A stretch of 64,000 bases of DNA from Bacteroidota bacterium (GCA_005787585.1 SYAL01000047.1:1-64000), one strand, 5' to 3'; positions 28,159-37,790 are shown, numbered from the stretch's first letter. The notes: a model not told the origin generated them from the letters alone. A program made the numbers and translations.

Positions 28159-29470
28159 TTTTAGGCAAGTTTGGCTTCACATTGGTTTGTGAATTCCTAT
28201 CTTTATTTTTCTCAGTAGAATTATTTATTTGTCTTTTTGAATTAAAGTTTTTTTGTTGGCCTTTTGATGCTTGAACAGGAGGTTTGCCTGATTTGTTTTG
28301 AATTGCATTAGTCCTAGAGGGCTTTCCTCTATTAGATTTAAAGTTTTGATTTGATTTTCCTTTTCTATCAAAACGGGTTAAGCTATCTTGACCAACAACA
28401 TTTTCAAAATTAGGCTCTGTATTTATTATCTTATCTATTGATTTTACTATGGGGATAAGAGCTTCGGGCATTTCGCTTTTTGCGTTTAGTTCTAAAATTG
28501 AATGAACTGTTTTTAAATCAAGAGGTATAAAAACACCAGGGTCGTTTCTGTAACTAAACCACATCGTGCGTTTAAAGATATCGATTTTTTGAAGAAAAGC
28601 ATCGCCTTTTTTGGTTCGTAGTTTTTTGCCATCCATTTCAGGAAATTCTTTCAAGGCGTCTAAATAACTATCTAATTCATAATTTAAACAGCATTTTAAT
28701 TTGCCACACTGTCCAGCTAATTTTAATGGATTTAAAGATAATTGCTGATATCTTGCTGCGCTTGAAGTTACACTTCTAAAATCTGTTAACCAGGAGCTGC
28801 AACACAACTCGCGACCACAAGAGCCAATGCCCCCCAATCGAGAAGCTTCTTGTCGGGCACCTATTTGTTTCATTTCAATTCGAACTTTGAATTCATCAGC
28901 CAATAACTTAATTAACTCTCTAAAATCAACTCGGGCATCGGCTGTATAATAAAAAATAGCTTTTGATTTGTCGCCTTGATATTCTACGTCGCTTAATTTC
29001 ATTTGCAATCCCAAATTTAAGGCTATAGTTCTGGCGCGATACATTGTATTTATTTCTAGAGATTGCGCTTCGCGCCATTTTTCAATATCTGTTTGTTTAG
29101 CTTTTCTATATATTTTTTTTATTTCTTCACTATCAAAATTAAGATTGTGTTTTTTTAATTGTAACTTAACTAATTCCCCTGTTAAAGAGACTGTTCCTAT
29201 ATCATGTCCTGAATTTGATTCAACAGCAATAATATCACCTACATTTAAAATTAAACCATTAGTATTACGAAAAAACTCTTTTCGTGAATTTTTAAATCTT
29301 GTCTCTATAATATCAAATTTTTTTTGTCCTTCAGGTAAATTCATATTTCCTAACCAATCAAAAACACTTAATTTATTACAGCCATCTTTAGTGCCACAAG
29401 ATCCATTATTATTACATCCTGAAGGAATTCCGTTTTTTTCTGAATTACATCCGCCACTGCTACATCCCAT
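28130..29470 (-). CDS. ricT: RicT/YaaT-like PSP1-domain protein
   Basis: The 446-residue cytosolic protein centres on a PSP1 C-terminal domain. In Bacillus RicT (YaaT) belongs to the Fe-S-containing RicAFT complex, which affects RNA processing. Here the domain shows VGDIIAVESNSGHDIGTVSL, VDFRELIKLLADEF, and the Cys-rich GIGSCGRELCCSSWL and AGQCGKLKCCLNYEL, likely Fe-S ligands. The N-terminus has an additional Cys-rich segment with six Cys in the first 31 residues. From about residue 370 the tail is Lys/Asn/Ser-rich and disordered, probably RNA-binding. It heads the operon with gldH and the CxxCH T9SS protein. The role in Bacteroidota is not established. Confidence 0.88.
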   Translation of the reverse strand: MGCSSGGCNSEKNGIPSGCNNNGSCGTKDGCNKLSVFDWLGNMNLPEGQKKFDIIETRFKNSRKEFFRNTNGLILNVGDIIAVESNSGHDIGTVSLTGELVKLQLKKHNLNFDSEEIKKIYRKAKQTDIEKWREAQSLEINTMYRARTIALNLGLQMKLSDVEYQGDKSKAIFYYTADARVDFRELIKLLADEFKVRIEMKQIGARQEASRLGGIGSCGRELCCSSWLTDFRSVTSSAARYQQLSLNPLKLAGQCGKLKCCLNYELDSYLDALKEFPEMDGKKLRTKKGDAFLQKIDIFKRTMWFSYRNDPGVFIPLDLKTVHSILELNAKSEMPEALIPIVKSIDKIINTEPNFENVVGQDSLTRFDRKGKSNQNFKSNRGKPSRTNAIQNKSGKPPVQASKGQQKNFNSKRQINNSTEKNKDRNSQTNVKPNLPKNDSKKDSRE

Positions 29471-29616
29471 AATTTAAAAATTTATATTTTAAAATTAAGA
29501 ATTTTGACTGGGTTATCCAAAATACTTTTTATTATTTTTAGAATAATAAATTTTTGAACTTATAAATCTAGATTTATCTTTCGATCGAAATCCCTAAATT
29601 TATTAACTTTGAAAAA

Positions 29617-30468
29617 ATGAAAGTTAAACTAATAATTATTTACTTTTTTATAAGCAGTTTTTTTAATGCTCAAGACAAAATTTACTTTTTAGACGGATCG
29701 ATCAAAGATGGAAAGACCCTAGAAATTTCAAATGAATTTATTTTATTATCCAATTATAGCCTTATTGACTCTATTTTAATTTCTAAGGTATTATTAATTG
29801 AATATCATAATGGTAAAATTGAACTTATTAATAAACCAAAAGAAAATTCAATTAAATATTTAGGTTCATCAAAAAAAAATCAAAAAAGATTAGCTGATTT
29901 TTATAATTATAATCAAGTCTCTTTAAATACATTTGCGCTATGTAATTCTGACCTTGCTTTTTTTTATGAACATATCTTTAAAAAAAAAATTATTGGTGTG
30001 GGTTTAATGGGAGCATATAATTTTAATACAAGAGCTAGTTTTTTGAATTTATTCATCTCAACATTAAATAACTCTAAAAAGAATAATGATTTAGGTGCAT
30101 TTGTAAATTTTTATATTAATCGAACAAAAAAAAAGAATCAGTTATATTTTGGCACTCTCGTAAAATATTGCCAATTTTCATATACAAAAATTATACAAGA
30201 AAATAATAATGGCGCTAATTCTATAAAATACATTAATACCAAGAGCTATCAGCTAGCAACTGTTCTAACAGTGGGGTCGCATTTAAATTTCACGAAAACT
30301 TTTTTTATAAAATCATACTTTGGTATAGGAGGGTTTAACTTGCGAGGTGACTATCGCGAACAATATAATTATCAATTAAAATTAAATAGAGGCTTTCAAA
30401 AAACAAATCAGAATATAGGGGTTTTGCCAAAATTATATTTAGGAATTAATATTGGATTTAAATTATAA
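29617..30468 (+). CDS. Exported protein, probable outer-membrane beta-barrel
   Basis: I do not recognise a named family. The 283-residue product has a signal peptide ending FFNAQ (about 19), then a short conserved head (DKIYFLDGSIKDGKTLEI ...), and from about residue 95 alternating hydrophobic/polar strands rich in aromatic residues, as in an eight-strand outer-membrane barrel. It terminates in LGINIGFKL, compatible with a C-terminal beta signal. Its head resembles that of the next gene (AQDK, then DG-K and an EI-type strand), so the two look like diverged duplicates. The stop and the next start share one base (TAATG), so they are co-translated. A TAACTTTG lies 6 bases before the ATG. Confidence 0.7.
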   Translation: MKVKLIIIYFFISSFFNAQDKIYFLDGSIKDGKTLEISNEFILLSNYSLIDSILISKVLLIEYHNGKIELINKPKENSIKYLGSSKKNQKRLADFYNYNQVSLNTFALCNSDLAFFYEHIFKKKIIGVGLMGAYNFNTRASFLNLFISTLNNSKKNNDLGAFVNFYINRTKKKNQLYFGTLVKYCQFSYTKIIQENNNGANSIKYINTKSYQLATVLTVGSHLNFTKTFFIKSYFGIGGFNLRGDYREQYNYQLKLNRGFQKTNQNIGVLPKLYLGINIGFKL

Positions 30469-31220
30469 TGAAATATATTCTAATTATATTACTTTTTTAT
30501 TCTTTTTCAAACTTTGCTCAAGATAAATTGATTTATAATGATGGTAAAATTTTAAATTGTAAAATTATTTCAATTGGAGCAAATATTGTTTATTTTAGAT
30601 ATTCAGATTCAAGTGAAGTGCAAAAAATTGAAAAATCTAATTTAATTTTTGCTGAAATTTTTAATACTAAACGCTATGTTTTTAAGGATACAATTAATAT
30701 TGAAACTATAAACACATTCAAACTAAAAGAAAAAAACCATTTTATCGGTATACAACCAATAGGAGTTTTATTAGGAAGAATTAATCTGATATATGAAAGA
30801 CTGAGTGCAAATCAAAAAGTAGGCTTTGTTTTTCCAATTTCAATAACTTTTGACCCTAATTCAATTTTTTATAAAATAAAACGAGATTCGTTAAGAAATA
30901 ATATTATTCATAGCCGACAAACAATTGGGATTATTACAGGCGCTGATATAAATTTTTATATAGGGCAAAAAGAAACTCGATGTTTTTTTATTGGCCCTAG
31001 GTTTAGGTATGGTAATAATTTATTTATTGAAAACTTAAATTTATTAACCCTTCAAACTCAAATTGGATGGAGATTTCAAAAACCAATTAGTAATTTTGTT
31101 CAGCATCTTTCATTTGGATTTGGATTTGCAAAAACATCTATTACTTTACCAAGAACCTTAAATGAATATATAATATTTAGCTGGTTTAGTTTAAATTATA
31201 GATTAGGAATTAACTGGTAA
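30468..31220 (+). CDS. Exported protein, probable beta-barrel paralogue of the preceding gene
   Basis: The 250-residue product has a signal peptide ending SNFAQ and a head domain (DKLIYNDGKILNCKIISIG, then VQKIEKSNLIFAEI) of the kind seen in the preceding protein. An aromatic-rich beta-strand region follows, ending RLGINW. The conserved 'head then barrel' order and one-base overlap (TAATG) argue for tandem duplication and joint function, perhaps a small outer-membrane complex. The 3' end overlaps the 3' end of the convergent PLP-enzyme gene by 25 bases. No known function could be assigned. Confidence 0.7.
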   Translation: MKYILIILLFYSFSNFAQDKLIYNDGKILNCKIISIGANIVYFRYSDSSEVQKIEKSNLIFAEIFNTKRYVFKDTINIETINTFKLKEKNHFIGIQPIGVLLGRINLIYERLSANQKVGFVFPISITFDPNSIFYKIKRDSLRNNIIHSRQTIGIITGADINFYIGQKETRCFFIGPRFRYGNNLFIENLNLLTLQTQIGWRFQKPISNFVQHLSFGFGFAKTSITLPRTLNEYIIFSWFSLNYRLGINW

Positions 31221-32131
31221 CGATTTTCAAATGCAAAATTCCCTTGCAATCCTCCAGTATGAATCATTAATAACTTTGACCCAATTTTAAACTTTTCTCG
31301 TTTCATCAAATCTGATATTGCAAAAGCAAGTTTTGAAGTATAAATATAATCAAGAGGAATTTGATGCTTTAATTCAAAATCTTTTTTAAAATTAAACCAT
31401 ATTTTATCAAATTTTGCATAACCATTAAAACTATATTGATTTGTGATGAAACTTTGGGTTATCGTTTCTTTTTCTAGTTCCTCATTTCCTTTACAAAAAT
31501 AAGGTGAGTTTAATTTTAACAAATTTGCATTTGAATTTTGAACTAAATTATTTTCTCCTTTTAATACACTTACACCAACTATAATTGATTTTTTTTTTGC
31601 TTTTAAGCACAAACCTGTAAATGTTGTAGCGGTTCCACATGAACAGAAAATATATTGGTAATTCCATTCTTCTTTTATAATTTCAAAGCACCCTTTAACT
31701 CCTAATAAATTATTTCCTCCTTCTGGTATAAAAAAGTGGTCGCCATAAATTTGGTGTAATTTTTTTTTAAACTCATAGGTATTTTTATTCAAATATTCAT
31801 TGCGCGAAACAAAATGTAAAATCATTCCATTTTTTTTTGCTTTTGATAACGTGGGGCTTAAAACTTGTTGATTTTCACCACGAATAATTCCAATAGATTT
31901 AAATCCCATGGCTTTGGATGCTGATGCAAAAGCAGCAATATGATTAGAATTAGCTCCTCCAAAAGTAAGTAAAGTATCATGCCCATTTTTTTTTGCCTCA
32001 ATAAAGTTATGCTTTAATTTAAACCATTTGTTCCCATTTACAAAAGGACTGATTAAATCTAACCTCAGCACATCCAATTGATAAGGCTCATCTATAACTA
32101 ACGACTGAATTATTGGTGAATACGAAATCAC
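31196..32131 (-). CDS. PLP-dependent deaminase / D-cysteine desulfhydrase family protein
   Basis: This tryptophan-synthase-beta-fold PLP enzyme belongs to the ACC deaminase / D-cysteine desulfhydrase family. Motifs are SPFVNGNKWFKLKHN (PLP lysine), LTFGGANSNHIAAFASASKAMGFKSIGIIRG, and PEGGNNLLGVKGC. FCSCGTATTFTGL is the phosphate-binding loop region. I place the start at the GTG at 32131, four bases after the stop of the TPR gene, giving 311 residues. A further start at 32194 would add an unconserved N-terminus overlapping the TPR gene by 59 bases. It is probably co-transcribed with the TPR gene. Which substrate (D-cysteine or another D-amino acid) is used is not evident. Confidence 0.85.
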   Translation of the reverse strand: MISYSPIIQSLVIDEPYQLDVLRLDLISPFVNGNKWFKLKHNFIEAKKNGHDTLLTFGGANSNHIAAFASASKAMGFKSIGIIRGENQQVLSPTLSKAKKNGMILHFVSRNEYLNKNTYEFKKKLHQIYGDHFFIPEGGNNLLGVKGCFEIIKEEWNYQYIFCSCGTATTFTGLCLKAKKKSIIVGVSVLKGENNLVQNSNANLLKLNSPYFCKGNEELEKETITQSFITNQYSFNGYAKFDKIWFNFKKDFELKHQIPLDYIYTSKLAFAISDLMKREKFKIGSKLLMIHTGGLQGNFAFENRYQLIPNL

Positions 32132-32135
32132 AAAG

Positions 32136-33998
32136 TTAATTATTTGGTGAGTCGCCTCGCAATTCTCTATAACGCTTTCTTGCGTCAACAGCATATGTAC
32201 TTCCCGAAAAATTTAATAATAATTCTTGATAAATCTGTTTAGCTTTTTCTTTATCATTCAAAAAAATCTCATAAAGTTCGCCTAACTTGAATTGCGAATC
32301 ATCAGCATATAATTCGTTAGGATAATATTCTAAAATATTTTTATACATCATTTCAACATCTTTATACTTTTTTTGAATCATATATATTTGAGCTTTCTTA
32401 AAATATATATCATCTCCTAAAGTATTTGAGCTATATAATAGATTAATACTATCCATTTTTAGAATAGCATCTTTATATTTATTTTGCTTTATCATTAATT
32501 CAGCACAAGCAAAAAGTTTAAGAGGTGCCTCATTTGTATCAACTGCAATAGCATCAGAAATAATTAGACTTAAATCAATAGCATCGTTAGAAATTAATTT
32601 GGTAGTAGCTCCTTTTAAAACATCTGCTTGTGTTTTAGCCCATGCAAAATCTCCAGCATAAAAACTTAATTTTGCATTTTTAAACTTAGCTTCCTGACCA
32701 ATAGCTTCATATTTAAAATCCTTTTCTACCTGAGAATAAAGTAAAGATGCCTCCCATATTTCGCCACTTATTAAATAAATATCTGCTAGCATTAATTTTA
32801 GCTCTGCCTTTAATTGTTGTTCTATACTATTATTTATTAAATAATCCTCTAAAACATTAATTGCCTCTGAACTCTTATCTAAATAATATGCTTTTAAAGA
32901 GGCTATATCTTTAATTAATATAGAACTTAAATATGAGTTCTTATATATTTCATAGGCTTTTAATAAATTTACCTCTAGTGAAACAAACGCCTCTCTCTGA
33001 GATTCTTGCGACTCAGTTAAAGATAAGTATTCAACTGATAATTTATCAATTGTTGCAGCATCAAAATATAAATTACTCGAGCCCTTAAGAATTAAATAAT
33101 CAAAACATTGTTTTGAAACACTCCATTGTTTATTGGTAACAAATAATTTTGATAATTCATAAATGCGTTGCCCCTCCTCATTTAATCTTTTATCTAAAGA
33201 TTTAGATTGAATAAAAGCTCCATAAAAATCTTTTTGTTGAAGTTGAACAAAAATTAAAAATTCAATTAAAACTATTTTATCAGGATTTTTTTGAATTCGT
33301 TTTTGTAATTCTTCTTTTAATAATGGATTTTTAAACCCCCCAGTTTCTTCATTATATCCTAATGAATTTTGCAAATTAATTTTTACTAATTGAATATCAC
33401 TTTCTTTAAATTCTAATGCATCTAATAATTCATTAATCATAGATTTTAAATCGTTCATAGACTTAAAAACTTCGGCCTTTTCAAAAAAATATGGATACTC
33501 AGGGGTTGCTTTTCTTCCCTTTTGATAGGCATCTAAAGCATAATTATACTGACCAGCTTCTAAAAAAGCGATTGCTAAGTTTTGAACATAAGGGGGAAAC
33601 GCAATCAACTCTTTAATTGCCTTATCGTAAAAGTCTTTTTCTTTTTTTTCGTTATTTTGTAATTTATATATTTGTCCTAATCGAACAAATAAAGTTGTGT
33701 TATTTTTATCTTCCTTTAAAAACTTTTTAGTTATCTTTTCTGCTTTGGAATAATCTTTTATTGCTAACAAACTTTTATAATAATAAGTATACCAAATTTC
33801 GGCCGACTTATTAAATAATTCATCAAAATAAATATTTGCTTTTTCAAACTCTTTTTGCTCGTAATACTGAATGGCTAATTTTTCATTTGTAAGAGTTTGA
33901 CTTGATGAAGGACCATGCATTTGAACCTGTTGTGAATACGAATAAATAGGAACTGAGGCTAGCAACAAAAAAATAAATATTTGTTTATAATAATTCAC
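32136..33998 (-). CDS. Secreted tetratricopeptide repeat protein
   Basis: The product of about 620 residues is predicted to be exported and almost entirely helical, with many degenerate TPR units (for example AIQYYEQKEFEKANIYFDEL, AIAFLEAGQYNYALDAYQKG, FKLGELYEIFLNDKEKAKQIY). I prefer the GTG at 33998 as start because it gives a clean signal peptide (MNYYKQIFIFLLLASVPIYSYSQ read from that codon). A TTG at 34022 adds eight residues and sits inside a TATATTTA-like element. TPR scaffolds assemble envelope complexes; the partner is not known. The downstream PLP enzyme starts 4 bases after its stop. Confidence 0.85.
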   Translation of the reverse strand: MNYYKQIFIFLLLASVPIYSYSQQVQMHGPSSSQTLTNEKLAIQYYEQKEFEKANIYFDELFNKSAEIWYTYYYKSLLAIKDYSKAEKITKKFLKEDKNNTTLFVRLGQIYKLQNNEKKEKDFYDKAIKELIAFPPYVQNLAIAFLEAGQYNYALDAYQKGRKATPEYPYFFEKAEVFKSMNDLKSMINELLDALEFKESDIQLVKINLQNSLGYNEETGGFKNPLLKEELQKRIQKNPDKIVLIEFLIFVQLQQKDFYGAFIQSKSLDKRLNEEGQRIYELSKLFVTNKQWSVSKQCFDYLILKGSSNLYFDAATIDKLSVEYLSLTESQESQREAFVSLEVNLLKAYEIYKNSYLSSILIKDIASLKAYYLDKSSEAINVLEDYLINNSIEQQLKAELKLMLADIYLISGEIWEASLLYSQVEKDFKYEAIGQEAKFKNAKLSFYAGDFAWAKTQADVLKGATTKLISNDAIDLSLIISDAIAVDTNEAPLKLFACAELMIKQNKYKDAILKMDSINLLYSSNTLGDDIYFKKAQIYMIQKKYKDVEMMYKNILEYYPNELYADDSQFKLGELYEIFLNDKEKAKQIYQELLLNFSGSTYAVDARKRYRELRGDSPNN

Positions 33999-34077
33999 TT
34001 TAAGGCTTTTATAAATATACAAAATCTGTTTTATTTTTTAAAAATTATTTTAATACTTTAACTTGGTTTAACTCTGA

Positions 34078-35301
34078 TTATTTAAATGGATTACGAGGTA
34101 TCCAAGGTGATGGATTCAATAAATCAATAAAAGGATTTAGAAAAAGTTTAGAAATTGTGTTTTGAGGTTTAATATAACAATATAGATTTTCTGGAAATGC
34201 CCCTACCGTCGATTTAATCTCTGCAGCAGATCGGCCTAAATTAACACTTGTACATTTATTAATAATTGCATCATTTATTAAAGAATATAAAATATTTTGA
34301 TATAAATTTAACTTAGCGTTAAACTCATAATTAAATCCTATATAATGTGCCTCAATTGATGAATTAGGTATAAGGAAACTGCTAACAAAAGCAACAATTT
34401 GTTTATCGTAAAAAAAAGCTTTTATAAAAAAAGTTTGAGGATATAGCACTTTTAAATCAGAAAAATAATTTTGAGGTAATTTAAGTAACTTAAATTTTGC
34501 CCTTTCAAAAACCTCACTATATAAATCGTAAAGCTCAATTTCATATTTTTTAATTTCTTCAGTATTTAGTACCCTCGACTCAACATCTCTAAATAAATTT
34601 AAAACTGCCTTAGCTCTTTTTCTATATTTTTTTGAAAAAGATTCAATATAATCATCTAAAGTTTTTATATTAGATTGAACTTGTATTATTAAGCGAGGAT
34701 CAACTATAAACTGAAAATAATTTTTTGATTCAAATAATTTATATGGTTCTAGTGGCTTAACAAAATCTTTAATTAATGTTGCAGAAATTATTCCCCTCAA
34801 TTTTTCTTCTTTTGAAATCAAATCAATTATATTTAACAAAAGCTCACTTGCTGTTTTTTTATTTATTTTTTCATCAAACAAAAAACCAAAATCTCCACTT
34901 AAGAGATTGTTTCCACAGGTAATTAACATCAAATGACCATCATTTTTGTTCGAGCTAATAATTTTTTTAAATATATTTAATCTATTAAATTTCGAAGTGT
35001 CTATTTGATTAGAAAATAAATCTATATTAAAATTGGCAATCTGAATATAAATTATGCCACAAGGTTTATTTTTATAATAAACCAAAATATATCTAAAATT
35101 TAATTTCACATAAATGCATTGTTCTACTAAAGTCAAATATGGAAGGGCTAAAAAAAGGGTTCTATTCTGTAAAACACATTCCCAATCTGATGCCGAAACA
35201 GACGATACTTTTTCAAATAAAGAAAAAGAATAAACTTCGTTTAATTTTCTGAATGGTAAAAAACGTTTTTTAGAAGAAATCGGGTTACAAAATATCGTCA
35301 T
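34078..35301 (-). CDS. GNAT-type acetyltransferase-like protein
   Basis: The 407-residue cytosolic protein has a C-terminal half resembling the GNAT acyltransferase fold of the 'peptidogalycan biosynthesis'/BioF2-like group. It contains a YIESFSKKYRKRAKAVLNLF stretch, FERAKFKLLKLPQNYF, KQIVAFVSSFLIPNSSIEAHYIGF, and LGRSAAEIKSTVGAFPENLY. The N-terminal half lacks recognisable motifs. It starts with MTIFCNPIS. It is not closely coupled to a neighbour (79 bases to the TPR start). Members of this group transfer amino acids or acyl groups, but I cannot specify the reaction. Confidence 0.65.
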   Translation of the reverse strand: MTIFCNPISSKKRFLPFRKLNEVYSFSLFEKVSSVSASDWECVLQNRTLFLALPYLTLVEQCIYVKLNFRYILVYYKNKPCGIIYIQIANFNIDLFSNQIDTSKFNRLNIFKKIISSNKNDGHLMLITCGNNLLSGDFGFLFDEKINKKTASELLLNIIDLISKEEKLRGIISATLIKDFVKPLEPYKLFESKNYFQFIVDPRLIIQVQSNIKTLDDYIESFSKKYRKRAKAVLNLFRDVESRVLNTEEIKKYEIELYDLYSEVFERAKFKLLKLPQNYFSDLKVLYPQTFFIKAFFYDKQIVAFVSSFLIPNSSIEAHYIGFNYEFNAKLNLYQNILYSLINDAIINKCTSVNLGRSAAEIKSTVGAFPENLYCYIKPQNTISKLFLNPFIDLLNPSPWIPRNPFK

Positions 35302-35403
35302 TATCTATAAAAATACTAATTTAAAATAGGTCAGAACTAATAATAATTATTAAAAAATGATAAAAATTGATGCAAGTAAAATTGCTATATTTAATGCGTT
35401 GAT

Positions 35404-36300
35404 ATGATCCCAAATTTTAAATATAATTCTCCTATTGATCAAACTGGTGTTGAAGAGCGCATCCAGCGGTTTAATTGTCGCAGTATAAAAAAAGAAACTA
35501 AAGTTATTGGATTAAAGTTAGCTTTAAGTATGATTGATTTAACAACTTTAGAAGGAAAAGATACGCCTGAAAAAGTAAAACAATTATGTTACAAAGCTTT
35601 ACATCCATCCAATGATATTACAGATTTACCGAATTTAGCGGCTGTTTGTGTTTATCCAATTCATGTTAAAACAGCAAAAATTTCTTTAAAAAACAGCTCT
35701 GTAAAAGTAGCTTCTGTCGCTACCAGTTTTCCTAGTGGAAATGCCTCATTAAAAACAAAATTAATCGAAACAAAATACGCGATAGAACAGGGTGCTGATG
35801 AAATTGATATGGTGATTAGCCGAGGCGAATTTTTAAGTGGTAATTATACTTTTGTTTTTGATGAGATTGCTGCAATAAAAAATGTTTGTGGTAAAATTAA
35901 GCTAAAAGTAATTTTAGAAACTGGTGAACTCTCTACATTAGACAACATAAGAAAAGCTAGCGATATTGCAATTTATGCAGGAGCAGACTTTATTAAAACT
36001 TCAACTGGAAAAATACAGCCTGCTTCAACTATGCCTGTCACACTTGTAATGTTAGACGCCATAAAAGATTATTATTTAAAAACTAATATTCAAATTGGAA
36101 TGAAGCCTGCAGGTGGTATATCTAATGCTAAAAGTGCGCTACAATATTTAGTAATGCTTAACGAAACTTTGGGTTCAAAATGGATGACTAAAGAATGGTT
36201 TCGATTTGGAGCGAGTAGTCTGGCCAACGATATTCTCTTACAACTAGGAAAAGAAAAATATAATGGTGTTTATTATAGTAAAGATTATATTAGCCTATAA
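35404..36300 (+). CDS. deoC: Deoxyribose-phosphate aldolase
   Basis: DeoC splits 2-deoxyribose-5-phosphate into glyceraldehyde-3-phosphate and acetaldehyde. The 298-residue product belongs to the longer variant of the family and shows LALSMIDLTTLEG, AVCVYPIHVKTAK, VASFP-type TSFPSGNASLKTKLIE, EIDMVISRGEFLSG and KLKVILETGEL. FIKTSTGK carries the Schiff-base Lys and IGMKPAGGI carries the second lysine. An aldehyde dehydrogenase starts 29 bases later on the same strand and could oxidise the acetaldehyde. Together with punA they form a route from purine deoxynucleosides to central metabolites. Confidence 0.94.
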   Translation: MIPNFKYNSPIDQTGVEERIQRFNCRSIKKETKVIGLKLALSMIDLTTLEGKDTPEKVKQLCYKALHPSNDITDLPNLAAVCVYPIHVKTAKISLKNSSVKVASVATSFPSGNASLKTKLIETKYAIEQGADEIDMVISRGEFLSGNYTFVFDEIAAIKNVCGKIKLKVILETGELSTLDNIRKASDIAIYAGADFIKTSTGKIQPASTMPVTLVMLDAIKDYYLKTNIQIGMKPAGGISNAKSALQYLVMLNETLGSKWMTKEWFRFGASSLANDILLQLGKEKYNGVYYSKDYISL

Positions 36301-36329
36301 TAAACTAATTATTTTTATTAAATAATGAT

Positions 36330-37790
36330 ATGAAAAAATTAAACAACATTAATCCTTTTACTTGGAATTATTCACCAGCAATTGAAACTACTGATCACAT
36401 TCAAATTAATCCTCAATACAATTTATATATTAATGGAAAATTTGTTAAGCCAAATAGCAAAATCTATTTTGATACATATAACCCAGCAACCGAAGAAAAA
36501 TTATCGGAGGTGGCCTTAGCTAATGAAAAAGATGTTAACGGAGCCGTTTTAGCTGCCAACAACTCGTACTCAAAAATATGGAAAAAAATGCCTGCTAAAG
36601 AACGAGCTAAATATATTTTTAGAATTGCTCGTGTAATTCAAGAGCGCTCGCGGGAACTAGCAATTATAGAAACTATGGATGGAGGAAAGCCAATAAGAGA
36701 GAGTCGTGATTTTGATATTCCATTAGCAGCAAATCATTTTTTTTATTATGCAGGTTGGGCTGATAAACTTAATTATGCTTTTCCTACTAAAACGCCTCAA
36801 TCACTTGGAGTTGCTGCACAAATAATACCTTGGAATTTTCCACTTTTAATGGCTGCCTGGAAAATAGCACCAGCATTAGCTACAGGAAATACTGTAGTAT
36901 TGAAGCCTTCAGAAAACACTTCTCTAACGGCTTTAAAATTAGCTGAAATTATTAGAGATTGTGATTTACCCGCTGGTGTTGTAAATATTATTACTGGTCC
37001 AGGAAGTACTGGTTCTTTTATGGTTAATCACCCTAACATTCATAAAATTGCTTTTACTGGAAGCACCCAAATTGGAAAAAATATTCAACATTCAATTGCT
37101 GGCACTAATAAAAAACTCACACTTGAATTAGGAGGAAAGGCTGCCAACATAGTATTTGAAGATGCTCCAATTAATCAAGCAATAGAGGGGATTATAAATG
37201 GTATTTTTTTTAATCAAGGCCATGTTTGTTGTGCGGGCTCTCGATTATTTGTTCAAGAAAATATTGCAGAAGAAATAATCAGCAAATTAAAAGCCCGTAT
37301 GGAAACTTTAATTGTTGGAAATCCGTTAGATAAAAATACAGATGTAGGCGCAATTAATAATAAAGTGCAATTAGAAAAAATCAAAACTTACATAAAAATG
37401 GGCAATGAAGATGGCATAACATTATACCAAACATTAGGCGAATTACCGAAAAAAGGATATTTCTGTAAACCTTCTTTATTTATTAATGCCAAGCAAAGTA
37501 GTAGAGTAGTTCAAGACGAAATTTTTGGACCTGTTTTAACTGTTCAAACATTTAGAACTATTGAAGAAGTAATTGAAAAAGCTAATAATATTCCATACGG
37601 ACTAAGTGCAGGAGTATGGACAGACAAAGGTTCTAAAATTTTTAATCTTACTCAACAATTAAAGGCAGGAGTAGTTTGGGCTAATACTTATAATAAATTT
37701 GATCCGAGCTCTCCTTTTGGAGGATTCAAAGAAAGTGGATTTGGACGAGAAGGAGGATTACACGGACTTATTCCTTATTTAAAATTTTAA
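36330..37790 (+). CDS. NAD-dependent aldehyde dehydrogenase
   Basis: The 486-residue cytosolic enzyme is of standard ALDH length. The motifs are IIPWNFPLLMAAWK, KPSENTSLTAL, FTGSTQIGK, LELGGKAANIVFEDA (general-base Glu) and FFNQGHVCCAGSR. In the last, the first Cys aligns with the catalytic Cys of the ALDH family. DEIFGPVLTV and FGGFKESGFGREGG close the set. Placed 29 bases after deoC, it most plausibly oxidises acetaldehyde to acetate, but many ALDHs are broad in substrate. Its stop lies immediately next to the stop of the convergent ABC exporter gene, with no intergenic base and no terminator seen between them. Confidence 0.92.
   Translation: MKKLNNINPFTWNYSPAIETTDHIQINPQYNLYINGKFVKPNSKIYFDTYNPATEEKLSEVALANEKDVNGAVLAANNSYSKIWKKMPAKERAKYIFRIARVIQERSRELAIIETMDGGKPIRESRDFDIPLAANHFFYYAGWADKLNYAFPTKTPQSLGVAAQIIPWNFPLLMAAWKIAPALATGNTVVLKPSENTSLTALKLAEIIRDCDLPAGVVNIITGPGSTGSFMVNHPNIHKIAFTGSTQIGKNIQHSIAGTNKKLTLELGGKAANIVFEDAPINQAIEGIINGIFFNQGHVCCAGSRLFVQENIAEEIISKLKARMETLIVGNPLDKNTDVGAINNKVQLEKIKTYIKMGNEDGITLYQTLGELPKKGYFCKPSLFINAKQSSRVVQDEIFGPVLTVQTFRTIEEVIEKANNIPYGLSAGVWTDKGSKIFNLTQQLKAGVVWANTYNKFDPSSPFGGFKESGFGREGGLHGLIPYLKF

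Noticed and set aside
29604-29611. TAACTTTG before the outer-membrane gene at 29617 as a promoter
   Set aside because: It fits the -7 pattern, but the predicted start would fall at or inside the first codon and no TTTG lies at the -33 distance, so I did not list it.
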